Under the pieces are notes generated by a model. That model had not been told where the DNA came from. It searched no databases and saw nothing but the letters and a program-made list of their open reading frames with translations. Position numbers and translations under genes: made by a program. From positions 86,470,408 to 86,534,407 of the forward strand of contig OX377202.1 in the NCBI GenBank assembly GCA_947396885.1: a stretch of 64,000 bases of DNA, read 5' to 3'. Positions within the stretch are counted from its first letter, which is position 1. Each line of letters begins with the position of its first letter. The stretch comes from Heligmosomoides polygyrus polygyrus. Taxonomy: Eukaryota; Nematoda; Chromadorea; Rhabditida; Heligmosomidae. Below, piece after piece: positions 35,901 through 43,792 of this stretch.

Positions 35901-37875
35901 TGCAGTTTTTGCCCCTTTTTGATATAACTCGCCTAAAAGTCATCCATTTCGAAAACCAAGGACATCGTCTCAGCGTTTAATCGAATCAAGCTCGCCGCAA
36001 CTCGCTGCTCACCGTTAACTAGCTTAAATTTAAAAGCCGATCATTAACGATCGATCATTGACTGTTTACCCCGACTACTCCCATACATGGTAAAGATTTT
36101 TAATTAATTAAACAAAAAATCAATTGATTTCAGGAAATGGCCAGGAATGGTGTCATTAAAAGCGTAGCTGATTAGCTCAGTAATAGCAGAATTTTTCAGG
36201 TGACCCTGTCTCACATCTCCAATGACGGCCCATACGCGCCTCGAGCACGAATGGACGACGATCGAATCTACTTGACGTACATCCTACGTAAGGATGTCCC
36301 CAACCGACTCGCTCTTCTGAAATTTCTCACCTCCATAGAGACTCAGAAACACCTCGACTTGCCATTCGTAAAGGTCAGTGCTTAAATAATTGCAATTTAT
36401 TTACTGCTGTCCTTTTTCTTTGGATGAACTACGGGCACCTTTACCTAAAATGGATCTTCCTGTATGGATGAAAGAACCAGCAAGTTTGCAGATATGCCTA
36501 CTGCCACTGCTTCACTGCAAAGTAACGATAAGAGAAGTAATAACGGCGCAATCAGCTGCATATCTAGCTCATAAATGATAGTAGCCGTAGAGGCACCTGA
36601 ACGGACACTTCGCGCCCCCGAGGAGTCCACTGCATCGGTGAAATATGAACGCGGCACCCCTCCGAGGCCACGTGCTGGAGCACTTACGGAGTCGAGGTCT
36701 TACCTGCGTGCTGCATCTAACTTGCCTGCCACTACGATTTGAGAATGTGGGTCATTTTACACTAATTATGAGCACGCTCCACACCAACGCGGATAGACAG
36801 ACTTTAATATCTCCAAGGGAAGCTCCTGTGCTGGCCCCGATTCCCTCGCCCTAGCTTTACGTCACTCGCTTGATGCAATTGAGCTGCGTGACACTTTACG
36901 TCTGCCGACTGCTCTCAATAAATCTTTCCCCGTCCTCAAGTAAGACGTTGTCCAAGATAAAGGTTTTAAAAGGTGAAGCCGCAAGTGCCTCTCTGTCTCT
37001 CTTTCCCCTCTGTAGCCTGCGCTCATGAAGGCAGTGGCCTGGTGTGATAGCGCGCTTACCTCCGTCTTCTGTTATCCTACGCTGCTGTCCTGGCCGATCC
37101 ATAGTCCTGCGTGATAGTTGAAGTCGAAGTCTTGATGGTGATGAACCTGCACTGCTAACGACGACGACGATAGAAGGGCCGGCCGCTCAGAGCGGCGCGG
37201 AAGAGACGAACCGAAAGGATGGCGGTGGAGCCGAAAACTACCAGTTGCGCGTGCGGAGACGTTTATAGTGCGTCGTGGAGCGTGCGTGTGACCGTACGTC
37301 CTTCGCGTTGGGACAAGAGTACGGCGAGCGCCAGAGAGTCCTTGGACAGTCGTGGCGAGAGTCACGGCAAACACCATAGACCTCTGTGGGTTGACTCTCA
37401 TTTGCAAATTTTAGCACATGCCACAGGAGTGTCCGAGCTGCTAAGATGAGTGCGCTACCCAGCTATCCAGTCACCTACCATTCTCCGTACCGTAGGACAC
37501 ACCACGTCAATTAGGCATCGAAGGGAGTACGTATGGGCCCGGTATACTTCGACGCTGAGCGACGCGACGCCGCTTATTGTGGCCACGTTGATCGAGTGAC
37601 ACGATCGATCAATGTTCTTTCTCAATAATGTACCCTGCACTTCCTTCCACAAAGAACAGCTCGATGACGCTCACATCTGCAAACTTCATTCTTAAGAACA
37701 AGCTACTGTGTAGACAGCTTATCTCATCGCTTACTTTCAGTCGTTAGAAGTCTCAGCGTTCCGGCTCGAAGCAATGGATCCAGGCTCGTACCTGGTTGTT
37801 GACGGTGAAGTCGTGAACTCCACGAAGATCCAAGCAGTAACAACCACTCTGAAAACGGCAATATTCGCCCCATAG
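17794..37875 (+). CDS. sphk-1: Sphingosine kinase, nine conserved exons to the stop
   Basis: The product phosphorylates sphingosine to sphingosine-1-phosphate. Exons are 17794-17934, 18321-18418, 30339-30457, 33586-33743, 34012-34086, 34343-34446, 35161-35325, 36200-36373 and 37741-37875; all joins keep one open frame. Family landmarks appear in order: VLVFVNPNSGSGKS (nucleotide-binding start of the DAGK-type catalytic domain), NGPNHAKTMV, and the SGDGL catalytic-Asp motif. Then come PSGSGNGLLSS (glycine loop), SVGWGLMADIDIESERWR, and LRSYRGRLSY (hydrophobic and lipid-binding part). The C-terminal FRLEAMDPGSYLVVDGE carries the VDGE block. The 11.9-kb intron after exon 18321-18418 has swallowed several transposons. 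The N-terminus is uncertain (see the candidate exon at 10751). Confidence 0.93.
18321..18418 (+). CDS. sphk-1: sphk-1 exon with SGDGL catalytic motif
   Basis: Acceptor cttcag ends at 18320; donor gtgaat follows at 18419. With the carried base it reads NGPNHAKTMVRSRDDLGKF then NGVIILSGDGLVFE. The Asp in SGDGL is the catalytic base known for this family. It ends in phase 0. Confidence 0.95.
18419..19453 (+). other. Start of the 11.9-kb sphk-1 intron, no element recognised
   Basis: AT-rich intron sequence with a long attttta-type patch at 18720-18850. I see no exon or bounded element in this part. The intron as a whole runs 18419-30338. Confidence 0.5.
19454..20659 (-). mobile_element. Mariner element, 1206 bp, in sphk-1 intron
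   Basis: Inverted ends gggtgtccagaaagt and actttctggacacc are flanked by TA duplications (19452-19453 and 20660-20661). The - strand encodes transposase pieces: MVKELGQWLPHELTDDNRRR, LDICTHLLSRGRTFNWLDTI, then VTGDENWVLYINHASKREY. VTGDE holds the first catalytic Asp. Frameshifts and stops break the rest. The element lies antisense to the host gene. Confidence 0.85.
20673..20880 (-). repeat. tRNA-derived SINE copy (reverse)
   Basis: The reverse complement carries the family body from tgtcgcgtgcac through the accagacttgtctggga block to aatcgcctccacgacatc. The TTTATCC tail is not preserved next to the mariner end at 20659. The head is diverged. Confidence 0.75.
20928..20947 (+). repeat. Short (ATCA)n tandem repeat
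   Basis: Five atca units (aatcaatcaatcaatca) near 20928-20947. It is a minor microsatellite beside the reverse SINE copy. Confidence 0.8.
21255..21520 (+). repeat. tRNA-derived SINE copy, diverged
   Basis: The family order is retained (gccatatgtcgtgtg, a B-box region, cgagccaaccaag, ggtcggcgaattg, ccaccgcaagtcattatgcgg, cccagcaagg, then a tctccttca tail), but with many substitutions and small deletions. It is an older copy than the one at 47713. Confidence 0.7.
21535..22103. mobile_element. Foldback element, left part (split by Bel/Pao insertion)
   Basis: The left terminus catttttcacgtcaaattg and the family words ttttcaaatcaaaacg and caataagtgaacgcacag identify the foldback family seen at 58608-59543. 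The arm is cut at 22103 by the LTR retrotransposon. The right part resumes at 27595. Confidence 0.75.
22104..23031 (-). repeat. 3' LTR of the Bel/Pao element
   Basis: 928 bp, tgttgcgaatcgg... to ...cattcgcgaca. In element orientation this is the downstream LTR. The purine-rich word ggcgggag lies just inside it (rc of 23032-23039) and may be the polypurine tract. The small frames within it occur identically in the other LTR and are not genes. Confidence 0.95.
23032..24311 (-). other. Bel/Pao interior without pol
   Basis: Where pol should follow gag there are only 1.3 kb of sequence without long frames, containing five exact copies of the octamer ctgtaatg (+ strand). The remaining interior between gag and the 5' LTR (25676-26650) holds several G runs and two more copies. 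No catalytic motif of any pol domain is visible. Confidence 0.75.
24312..25109 (-). CDS. Bel/Pao Gag, DUF1759-like domain
   Basis: A 265-codon - strand frame. The block IKLPPFELPDFSGEMHSFPE then FWELFTAAVHNNNSVPAIAK continues with FLYLRGKLKGDALKLISALQ and EAIKILTNTY. This is the DUF1759 signature of Bel/Pao Gag proteins (an LPxFxG start, W or F in the middle, K-x-YLR-x-x-L-x-G-x-A, Y-x-x-A-x-x-x-L). The tail is acidic and basic mixed, ending SDGSW, with no zinc knuckle seen. Its ATG overlaps the stop of the upstream frame by a few bases. Confidence 0.88.
   Translation of the reverse strand: MNGAFPPSAATPMGLPSPLRQDGAAQGQAPPTAVYQAPPPSQLQADQYSYNSNQYIKLPPFELPDFSGEMHSFPEFWELFTAAVHNNNSVPAIAKFLYLRGKLKGDALKLISALQLTEHNYSEAIKILTNTYMRPERLRNKLQKQLEAVPPAHKSPLSQRTTLCTLKSLWMQLERLGEHPASVAHMRTIRTKFPNRTRDKVGEMRSSEDTWDVNKLLATFDKVIDRLEIMEDADPERFSSSTEKAAANKRDRDQKEPDHESDGSW
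25106..25675 (-). CDS. Bel/Pao Gag, N-terminal part
   Basis: A 189-codon - strand frame starts with ATG at 25675. It is charged and helix-rich (TKTVNSLRKALEEAERHLAP, SLLKRLEDRWDGAHALAEG) with no membrane segment. It runs to a stop at 25106, inside the start of the next frame. In this family one Gag usually covers both parts, so a 1-base frameshift near 25110-25170 is likely, though an overlapping second frame cannot be excluded. Confidence 0.7.
   Translation of the reverse strand: MGAPRMGPHMSLLIVRVPGKPAVEPSTMSTIGATKAQITKTVNSLRKALEEAERHLAPAPDGSRASPDESTGSGREFNINYHAQYIRSLLKRLEDRWDGAHALAEGQASPEEEASVLGDFQSHWDANACDQLMADAERLLARVKAAQDMGIPSAPSSALSRFNTEVEAFNHTQGESGLPAPPFQFSNIT
26651..26661 (-). promoter_or_regulatory. 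Primer-binding site, tRNA-Gly type
   Basis: The + strand CCGATGCACCA abuts the LTR. It equals the last 8 bases of tRNA-Gly plus CCA, as I recall it for animals. The minus-strand TGGTGCATCGG would pair with that tRNA to prime reverse transcription. Confidence 0.85.
26662..27589 (-). repeat. 5' LTR of the Bel/Pao element
   Basis: 928 bp and nearly identical to 22104-23031. In element orientation this is the upstream LTR, carrying the promoter by inference, with the tRNA-Gly primer site directly inside at 26661-26651. Confidence 0.95.
27595..27807. mobile_element. Foldback element, right part
   Basis: The words gtgtccaatttgatttgaaaag and gtccaaatggatttgaaaat, then ccagtttgatgtggtatatatgg, are the inverted right arm of the foldback family. 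Together with 21535-22103 they make one element split by the Bel/Pao insertion. Confidence 0.7.
27808..30338 (+). other. Intron remainder: purine-rich block and local duplications
   Basis: Still inside the 11.9-kb sphk-1 intron. A 52-bp unit, gagtgatctaacctaagtgag..., is repeated in tandem at 28652 and 28704. From about 28900 to 29660 the + strand is strongly purine-rich with many G runs. Two similar blocks (28805-28875, 29275-29345) lie within or beside it. No exon is recognised. Confidence 0.45.
28652..28745 (+). repeat. Tandem duplication, ~52-bp unit
   Basis: Two copies of gagtgatctaacc(t)tagtgag(g/a)ta-gc-catcatc-acag lie head to tail with few differences. The function is unknown. Confidence 0.8.
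30339..30457 (+). CDS. sphk-1: sphk-1 exon with glycine loop GSGNG
   Basis: Acceptor gatttcag ends at 30338; donor gtaggt starts at 30458. It reads VLNGLSERED..., then SLPIGIVPSGSGNGLLSSLF. PSGSGN is the second nucleotide-binding element of the family. Two bases remain and complete a Gly codon in the next exon. Confidence 0.95.
30458..33585 (+). other. sphk-1 intron, 3.1 kb, no clear element
   Basis: No exon recognised. At 31497 the sequence cagggatgtgcagaatttcc followed by tgttctgaattccg resembles one end of the hAT-type elements in this window, but I find no matching second end. The rest is unassigned. Confidence 0.5.
33586..33743 (+). CDS. sphk-1: sphk-1 exon: core of the lipid-binding half
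   Basis: Acceptor gatttcag ends at 33585; donor gtgagt at 33744. It reads EPLKNPKFTQRAIDISCSSG..., then FLSVGWGLMADI, matching the SVLSLAWGFIADV block of vertebrate enzymes. It ends with one leftover base. Confidence 0.95.
34012..34086 (+). CDS. sphk-1: sphk-1 exon: DIESERWR block
   Basis: Acceptor ttgtttag ends at 34011; donor gttagt at 34087. It reads DIESERWRKTLGPNRFVLGG then LLRTM, the family block after the lipid-binding core. One base is carried on. Confidence 0.93.
   Translation, partial: TSRANDGARPSARIGSFLVDFSEL
34343..34446 (+). CDS. sphk-1: sphk-1 exon: YRGRLSY block
   Basis: Acceptor cctcttcag ends at 34342. With the carried base it reads NLRSYRGRLSYKMYVGGKRG then SQSTYDIYGKNVGER. 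YRGRL(S/A)Y is highly conserved. The donor ggtgcgc is weak but keeps phase 0 with the next exon; a donor a few bases away is possible. Confidence 0.9.
35161..35325 (+). CDS. sphk-1: sphk-1 exon: variable linker and FINVYA strand
   Basis: Acceptor caattttcag ends at 35160; donor gtaggt at 35326. It encodes an acidic linker and then PDDWTRVEDEFINVYA, equivalent to PSHWTVVPDEDFVLVLA-type sequence in vertebrate enzymes. It is in phase 0 at both ends. Confidence 0.93.
35851..35990 (+). repeat. Fragment of the ACCGGACGCGTC-ended repeat
   Basis: Starts cagtaccggatgcgtctttt and continues with gaatagacgccgaaaaaacc and a gatataactcgcctaaaag word. This is the same end as the palindromic repeat copies at 47436, 48401 and 52211. 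It is a short fragment in the sphk-1 intron 35326-36199. Confidence 0.8.
36200..36373 (+). CDS. sphk-1: sphk-1 exon: SHISNDGPYAPRAR block
   Basis: Acceptor atttttcag ends at 36199; donor gtcagt at 36374. It reads VTLSHISNDGPYAPRARMDD, then RIYLTYILRKDVPNRLALLK. This is the conserved HxxxGxxxAP region with the downstream YxR-type strand. Phase 0. Confidence 0.95.
36374..37740 (+). other. Last sphk-1 intron, 1.37 kb
   Basis: No repeat family is recognised. From 36600 to 37450 the sequence is moderately GC-rich and carries a 111-codon - strand frame (37407-37072) of basic, Ser-rich composition with no recognised family. It may be chance. Confidence 0.4.
37741..37875 (+). CDS. sphk-1: sphk-1 last exon with stop codon
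   Basis: Acceptor cttactttcag ends at 37740. It reads SLEVSAFRLEAMDPGSYLVV then DGEVVNSTKIQAVTTTLKTA and IFAP before TAG at 37873-37875. VDGE is the C-terminal hallmark of sphingosine kinases. A possible poly(A) signal, AATAAA, is at 38232-38237. Confidence 0.95.
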   Translation, partial: SLEVSAFRLEAMDPGSYLVVDGEVVNSTKIQAVTTTLKTAIFAP

Positions 37876-38390
37876 GGTGGTTGCCCCGATATTCGTAATC
37901 ATTAAATAGTTAGAAGATTTGACCTTAGACGACGGGCATTTTGTCTTCTTGATTCACTTTGAACCTAGTGTTGGCCTTGAAAGATCCATTTAAAATTGAA
38001 ATATTTTGTGAAAATTATGTGTAACTTTGTTGAATTCAGTGATTTCGGCAATATTTCTTGTTACTTGAGGAGACTTTCAAATGGTGACCTTAAAATCGCC
38101 TGATTGTGAGATTAATTGTGTTCTGTGATTTGTACAGCTATTAATAACTTCACGTTTATACCGTTCGCTTTGTTTAATATGGATACCTCTGCGGATCAAC
38201 TCATTTTGTGTATTAATCTACCCTAGCCGTTAATAAATCATCTTCACTTTATATAGACCATTGCAGATGGACTCCTACAAGCTGGGTTCTTTGGTTAACA
38301 CAACCGTAAGACAGAGAAGCGACTACAGCCTTCATTCCTTCCTCCTTCGTTTTTCTTTCTTACTGCGTTACAAACAATAGTGATGCTTGT
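37876..38390 (+). other. 3' flank of sphk-1
   Basis: Presumed 3' UTR and flank. The first AATAAA is at 38232-38237, about 360 bases after the stop. No other feature is seen. Confidence 0.5.
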
Positions 38391-38629
38391 CAGTATGTCG
38401 TGCCACTCGAGGTTTTATAAGTGGATCCTTATTTAGCGGCATGACGTTTCGACTTCCCGTCGTCTCCAGAGGGGCATGGGATCCATCGCAGGGCTGATGT
38501 TCGCCCACGTATGTGACCAGTAGAGGCGAATCGCATGGATCCCACGCGCCTCTGAAGACGACGGGAAGTCGAAACGTCAGGCCACTAAATAAAGATCCAC
38601 CTATAAACCTGGAGTGACAGAACATACTG
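38391..38629. repeat. Palindromic MITE, 239 bp
   Basis: The left arm (cagtatg..., gtggatccttatttag, gtttcgacttcccgtcgtc) is mirrored by the right arm (gacgacgggaagtcgaaacg, ctaaataaagatccac, ...catactg). A diverged half copy with tcgaagctcccgtcttcttcag lies at 45383-45480. It has no coding capacity. Confidence 0.85.
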
Positions 38630-38931
38630 TTAAACATAACTTACCGTGCCGAGATTTCAAGAAGAGACAAGTTAGGAACTAAATGTGATTCATTAGTTAT
38701 ACAAAAGGCACTTCTCTAATGTAGGAGAAAGCAATTTTCAGCCGGTTTATCACGCGGTGTGGCACAACCCTCTGAATATCTAATCTGGGACTGCGCAAGG
38801 AATTGCTAACTACTGCGTTGGCCGGAAAGTTCTGGCTGTTTTTGCATATCCGCTTTTCGCTGGTTTATTACTGAATTAATATTAATAATTCAATAATAAT
38901 ATTCAACTACGGAACTTCCTATTAGGTTGTT

Positions 38932-39025
38932 GCATATGAAATGGCCGATTTTCCACCTGAATTTCTGGTCGATTAATCGTTGTTACGAATGTTCCTGTTT
39001 TAAGCATTGTAAAGTATCAGACGTG
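38932..39025 (+). mobile_element. Mariner 5' end fragment
   Basis: Starts ttaggttgttgcatatgaaatgg and continues through the same leader as the element at 3843 (ttgttacgaatgttcctgttttaagcatt). It stops before the transposase. It is a truncated sibling of the neighbouring inverted copy at 39488. Confidence 0.75.
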
Positions 39026-39487
39026 CCGCCCCGTCACACCAGCTAAAGCGGCGCGAAAGATTAAAAGCGACGAAGAAGCGCGCCGGAGAGCGCCGTTTTC
39101 CGCTCGCCACGTGTCGCGTCTGAAGCAAGTCGCGTTAGGGAGCGGCATCCTCAACTTCTGGACGTTAGGCTGATGGAACGAGCATAGCCGCGCATTTCGA
39201 CGAGCATGGCCTACTGTTTGGAACTATCTGCCGGCATGGGGCGCCTTGTGAACAATGCATATGGACTCGGTAGAATCAATCGAGTGGGCGCAACCGGTCG
39301 CAGAGTGACGTTAGGCTGATGGGCTGATGAAAGGAGCCTATTCACGCATTTGAAAGAGCATGGTGTACTGTTTGTAAGAGCGGAAAACGACGCTTTCCGG
39401 CAGGCTTTTGCACCGCTCTTCATGTTTCGCGCCGCTTGTGTTGGTGCCACCCTGGTTCGGCGGATGGCATGTTCGGTACTGTATGTA
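39026..39487. other. Local direct duplication, no gene
   Basis: The phrase ttaggctgatgg..., then cgcatttcgacgagcatgg and tactgttt at 39167-39222, recurs diverged at 39312-39378. GCG-rich words flank both. No family is recognised. Confidence 0.4.
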
Positions 39488-40457
39488 TTAGATCACTGCA
39501 TGTGAAATGGCCGATTTCGGCTAAAAACTATCAGATCATACCATTGCTTGGAAATAATTTTATTAATCGAAATAAGCGCCATCACAATCAACACACTTTT
39601 TCCAACGTGACAATAGCTTAGGCATTCCATCTTTGTAAAAATCATAACTACGAGAAGTAAAGAAACGTAAGAAGTCATTTTCCACACCATCTAGGTTGCC
39701 GAATTTTTTATCATTCACATGACGATCTGAATTCTTCCTCTTATCCTTTACCGTCTATCCCGCTTCGTAGTGGGTTCCGCTAAAATGACGATTTGAATGC
39801 TTAAGAAATGACAATTGGTACAGGACAGATCTGGTGAATACGTTGGATGTAGCAGAGTTTCGTATGTTTGGTGTACCAATTCATCTAGTTTCTTGGCAAT
39901 TTCTGAAACGTGCGGAGGCACGTTGTCATGCAGAAGGATTGCGCCTCTTCGATTGCGCAAAGTCGGCCATTCTTCAACCAACTTCTGGTGCATCACTTCA
40001 ATTTCGACGCAGTATTCCTTCGCTGCGACAGTTTCTGCAGTCTTCAAGAACTTGTGATGGACATACCAGCCATTGTTCTCCATACGGTCACCATGGTCTT
40101 TGGACGGAGACTTGGTTTCAGCATCTCTATGGAACTCTCATTCTTGTGCAGAGCGACGACAATTGTCATGAAGGATCCATTTTTCGTCGCCTTTCACGAT
40201 CCTGTCCAAAAAAGGCTCCCTTAGGCTGTGTAGCCTTAACGAAACGAAGGTGTCGTGGCGCTTCAGCATCGTTCATGGGGGATCCTTTTATCCGATTTCT
40301 TCACTTCTCCGATCACATTCAAGTGGCGACGGAAAGCGCTGCCATCAACTCTCTGGCAGCTTGACGCGTATTCGCTTCCACCATAGCTTCGAGTAGGTCT
40401 TCGTTAAGGAGTGATAGCGGCTTACCTCGTATTTATCTTCGAGACTCTCATCTCCAG
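39488..40457 (-). pseudogene. Mariner transposase, main part (split)
   Basis: The + strand left end ttagatcactgcatgtgaaatgg is the inverted family terminus. On the - strand the C-terminal half reads NGWYVHHKFLKTAETVAA, LLHDNVPPHVSEIAKK and YSPDLSCTNCHFLS. The second catalytic Asp is kept in HDN, but the third Asp block, usually PTDYH, reads CTNCH, so the residue is replaced by Asn. The N-terminal coding part continues on the far side of the insertion at 43815. Confidence 0.82.
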
Positions 40458-40602
40458 GGGTCGGATTCATCAACGACTTACATAAATTTAACAAAGAACT
40501 CACAGCGGAAATCTCAGATAACGCGGCTTGTCGCCCGCCATATCGCTTGATAAGCCGCGCTATCAGGGATTTCGGCTGTAATTTTCTCTGGTAAATTACT
40601 GG
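40458..40602. repeat. Palindromic MITE inserted in the mariner, left part
   Basis: Starts gggtcggattcatcaacgac and contains both arms of the palindrome (…catatcgcttgataagccgcg, atttcggctgtaattttctc). Its right terminus, agtcgttgatgaatccggcc, lies at 43793-43812. The RTE element therefore sits close to its right end. Confidence 0.8.
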
Positions 40603-41506
40603 ACTCCTTCATGTGCCACCTCATCGCGGTGAAGGGGTGAACATCACTTATCGTTAGTGATGGCTAACGGCACAAATGGTCACGCAGTACACGATGCCTT
40701 GTCGTGTATGAGCGGCTCCCATGTATCCCTGGCCAGGAACATGTGAGTAACCAGACCACCGCCATGGCTCAAACAACTGAACCCGCGCTCCAATCCTCCG
40801 CGCGCCGGAGGTGGACTTCTACGACGTCGGTTGCATCCACCTCCGGCGAAGGGCCATCTAATCTCGGAGCTAAACTATCGGGACGTCATTGAAATTGGAA
40901 TACCGGAAACTCCCTCCCACCACTGGAAACTGCCTATTCGTCTGCACTTATAACTGTCGTTCGATCGCATCTGAGCAGGATCTTCGGACACTGCTTTACA
41001 AAGCCGCAACACCAAATACGACGTTATCGCCCTGCAGGAAACGAAAGGCAGAACGGAAACCATAAGAAGGACCAACCACAACGAGCTTCTCGTTATCGCA
41101 GCAAAGGTGGACAGAAAGAATATTGGCGGAGTTGGATTTCTCGTCAATTCGATAGTGCACCTATTAAACCTATTAAACTATTAAACTCTTACACCTATTA
41201 AACTCTTACAAGATCATCAGTCCGCGAGTAGCTGTTCTTCGCCTGGAAACTAAAGATCAAGGAACCATCTTCATCATAAATGGATATGCTTCAACATCTG
41301 CGGCCACAGATGGAAAAAAGGACAAAAGCTATTCGAAAGCACTGTAAACGACGAGAAGAGCTACTACAAAGTTGTCGTTGGTGACATTGGCGCTATCGTC
41401 GGCACGAATGATCACGACGAATGGAGGCTAGGACCACATGGAACTTCCTCAAGGAACGAAAACGGAGAGCGCCTGATAGACTTCCTATCCGCGTGCCGTC
41501 TCTACC

Positions 41507-42286
41507 ATGGAAATTCGAATTCGTTTAAGAAGCCCTCAAACCGACGATGGACCTGGGAAAGCCCAAATGAAGAAACACGTTCGGAGATCGACCATTTCTC
41601 ACAAACAGACGCTGGAGTCTGTTCGACGTCTCCGTGCTGCCTTGCCATCATTTGACAACGGCTGGGATCACCGCGTTGTCCGTGCGAAGCTGACTCTCAA
41701 AAAGAGGAAGAAGGGGTTCAAGCGTGACACCCATAAACCGACACCGTTGAGGATCCCCACATTCAAGTCTGAGGAGTTGGAATATGTGATAAAGTCGTAC
41801 GATTGGAATCTTCTTGAAGATCCATCGGAAGACCACAACCTTCTCTCCAAAGGACTGTTGAAATGTGCTAGCAGCTCTTGCGGAGCCACATCACCGTCTG
41901 CTTCAAGATTCAACGCACATGCGATTAAACTCTTGGAGCAAAGAAGAGCTGTTAAACTGAATCCTAATGCTTCCCATCTGGAAAAAGTCACCATTTCGAA
42001 GACCTGCCGAATTGCAGTGAAGGAGTCCATTCAAGCCTACAGAAGGTTGAAGCAGTTAGAAGCCGCTGGGAAAGGTTCAAGCATGAAGCGCTGCAAACGA
42101 GATCTCTGCGACCAAAAGGCAATAATGTCAGCCCTTGTTGATAAGGATGGAAGAACGCAAACGTCTCGAAGAGCGATGGAGACTATCGTTCAAGAATTCT
42201 GCACAGATCTGCTTCGTTCTTCCAGCACTGTCCCGAAATCCTTGATGCCACCAGCTGAGGAAGTACCTCCCATTCTGGAATCATAA
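41507..42286 (+). pseudogene. RTE ORF segment: endonuclease end to RT linker
   Basis: The longest surviving frame of the RTE element, 259 codons. It starts out of frame, becomes the genuine ORF2 sequence at about 41640 (LPSFDNGWDHRVVRAKL), and continues through the basic linker (FKRDTHKPTPLRIPTFKSEE) to the stop at 42284, just before the first RT block. It is part of a dead polyprotein and not a host gene. Confidence 0.8.
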
Positions 42287-42334
42287 GTTGCTCATGCCAT
42301 CAGAAGGATGAAGCCAGGCGCTGCTCCCGGACCG

Positions 42335-42416
42335 GACGGCTTTTCTGCTGACCTCCTTCGTGCGGGTGGCACGAAGGAGGTCAGCAGAAAGCCGTCTGCT
42401 GACCTCCTTCGTGCCT
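42335..42416 (+). repeat. Hairpin plus direct repeat inside the RTE RT domain
   Basis: The coding word gctgacctccttcgtgc is followed by a 5-base loop and its inverted copy gcacgaaggaggtcagc, then by a third copy in direct orientation. This interrupts the first RT block (PDGFSADLLRAGG). Confidence 0.9.
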
Positions 42417-42600
42417 CTGCTCACTTCTTGCCAAGCACTTCAACCACTACCTTCGACTTAGTAGGATTCCGGACTCATGGAAGGAGTCGAAAACAGTTTT
42501 AATCTTCAAAAAAGCTTAGCAGGAGGATATCAACAACTATCGACCCATCAGTCTTTTCTCGGTTGTCTACAACACCTTCACCAAGATACTGCTCAATCGT

Positions 42601-43173
42601 ATGGAGCGTTGCTTGGATGAGTATCAGCCAGTGGAGCAAGCAGGGTTTTGCAAGGATTTCTCCTGCACGGACCATATTCAGACTGTCTCACAACTCTTCG
42701 AAAGGAGCCACGAATACCACATCCCACTTGTCCTTTTCTTCGTGGATTATCGGAAAGCGTTCGACTCTGTGGAAATCAATGCTACTCTGAATGCGCTTGC
42801 GCATGCTGGTATACCGTCGCCCTACATTCGACTTCGCGACGAATGCTTCTCGAACACATCGACCACTATCCAGTTGTTCGATCGAAAGCTTAAGACTCCT
42901 ATCGGAAAAGGAGCACGGCAGGGAGACACGATTTCTCCTAAGCTATGCACAGCGGCACTCCAGGATGCCATGAAGGACTTGAACTGGGACGATAAAGGCT
43001 GCCTTAACGGTAGACGGATCAGCACCCTGCGCTTCGCCGACGATATTTATTCTCATCTCTACCAGCACGGCAGAAGTCGAGGAAATGCTGAACGAGCTCA
43101 ATGTGGCAGGTATGAAAATTGGATTGGACATGAATATGTCCAAAACGCAATTTATGGTCAACCAGTGATGTGA
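42601..43173 (+). pseudogene. RTE reverse transcriptase core fragment
   Basis: A 190-codon open stretch from MERCLDEYQPVEQAGF to STLRFADDI, after which the frame slips. All major RT blocks up to the catalytic FADD are present. Downstream frames at 43250-43480 carry MDNDLAPEIARRGRAAWAAF, the conserved post-catalytic block. Confidence 0.85.
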
Positions 43174-43792
43174 CACGGGACTCGTAAGGTTAAGCGGAGT
43201 CGCTCTACAACAGGTCGATTCCTACGTCTATCTGGGAAGAGAGCTGAACATGGATAACGACCTCGCTCCTGAAATCGCCCGCAGGGGACGCGCAGCATGG
43301 GCAGCCTTCAGTTCGATTCGCGAAGTCACCGATCAGGTCAAGGATCCCGGCCTCAGGGCCTCGATATTCAACGTCTCTCTACTGCATGCGATGTGTTACG
43401 CGACGGAACCTGGCCCTACGGCAAGAAAATCGCCAGAGCAATGCAAGCTACGCATCGTGCACTGGAGAGATGTTTTCTGAGGACAAGCCTTCGTCAGCAA
43501 TGGCCAGAAGGCCTACGGAGCTCGGAGCTGCGGAAGAAGTCGCAATTAGCAGACCCGCTGCAGTACATGAGGAAGTCCAAATATCGCTGGGCTGGACACC
43601 TGCTTCGACAAAAGGACATAGATGGAGTCTCCGGGCATACACATTCTCAAGATCTTTCAGAGAGCGGAATCTGCCTCACTGGATGCAAGCAGCCAGAGAT
43701 CGAGCGGTCTGGAAGAGTTGTGGTCTCCGCTGAGAAGACCTCCAGCCGACGAAAGGACCATCAAAGTATCAAAGTAAGTAAGTAATTGCTGG

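Larger units (their letters stand above)
40603..43783 (+). mobile_element. RTE-clade LINE, near full length, ~3.18 kb
   Basis: It is bounded by a near-identical short duplication, aattactgg (40594-40602) and aattgctgg (43784-43792). The endonuclease half (about 41010-41690) shows YDVIALQETKGRTE, VVVGDIGAIVGTNDHDEW, NRRWTWESPNEETRSEIDHF and FDNGWDHRVV. The reverse transcriptase half (42280-43130) shows MKPGAAPGPDGFSADLL, YRPISLFSVVYNTFTKILLN, VEQAGFCKDFSCTDHI, DYRKAFDSVE, KGARQGDTISPKL and the catalytic RFADDI. The 3' end is the repeat-like tcaaagtaagtaagtaa. Several frameshifts, a small ttaaac duplication (41160-41215) and an inverted duplication (42335-42396) make it inactive. Confidence 0.88.

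Noticed and set aside
10720..37875. Diacylglycerol kinase or ceramide kinase instead of sphingosine kinase
   Set aside because: The DAGK-type motifs are shared, but WGLMADI(D)-ESE, YRGRLSY and the C-terminal VDGE arrangement fit sphingosine kinases best.
41507..42286. Novel 259-residue host protein
   Set aside because: It is the endonuclease-to-RT linker of the RTE element, continuous with RT blocks downstream.
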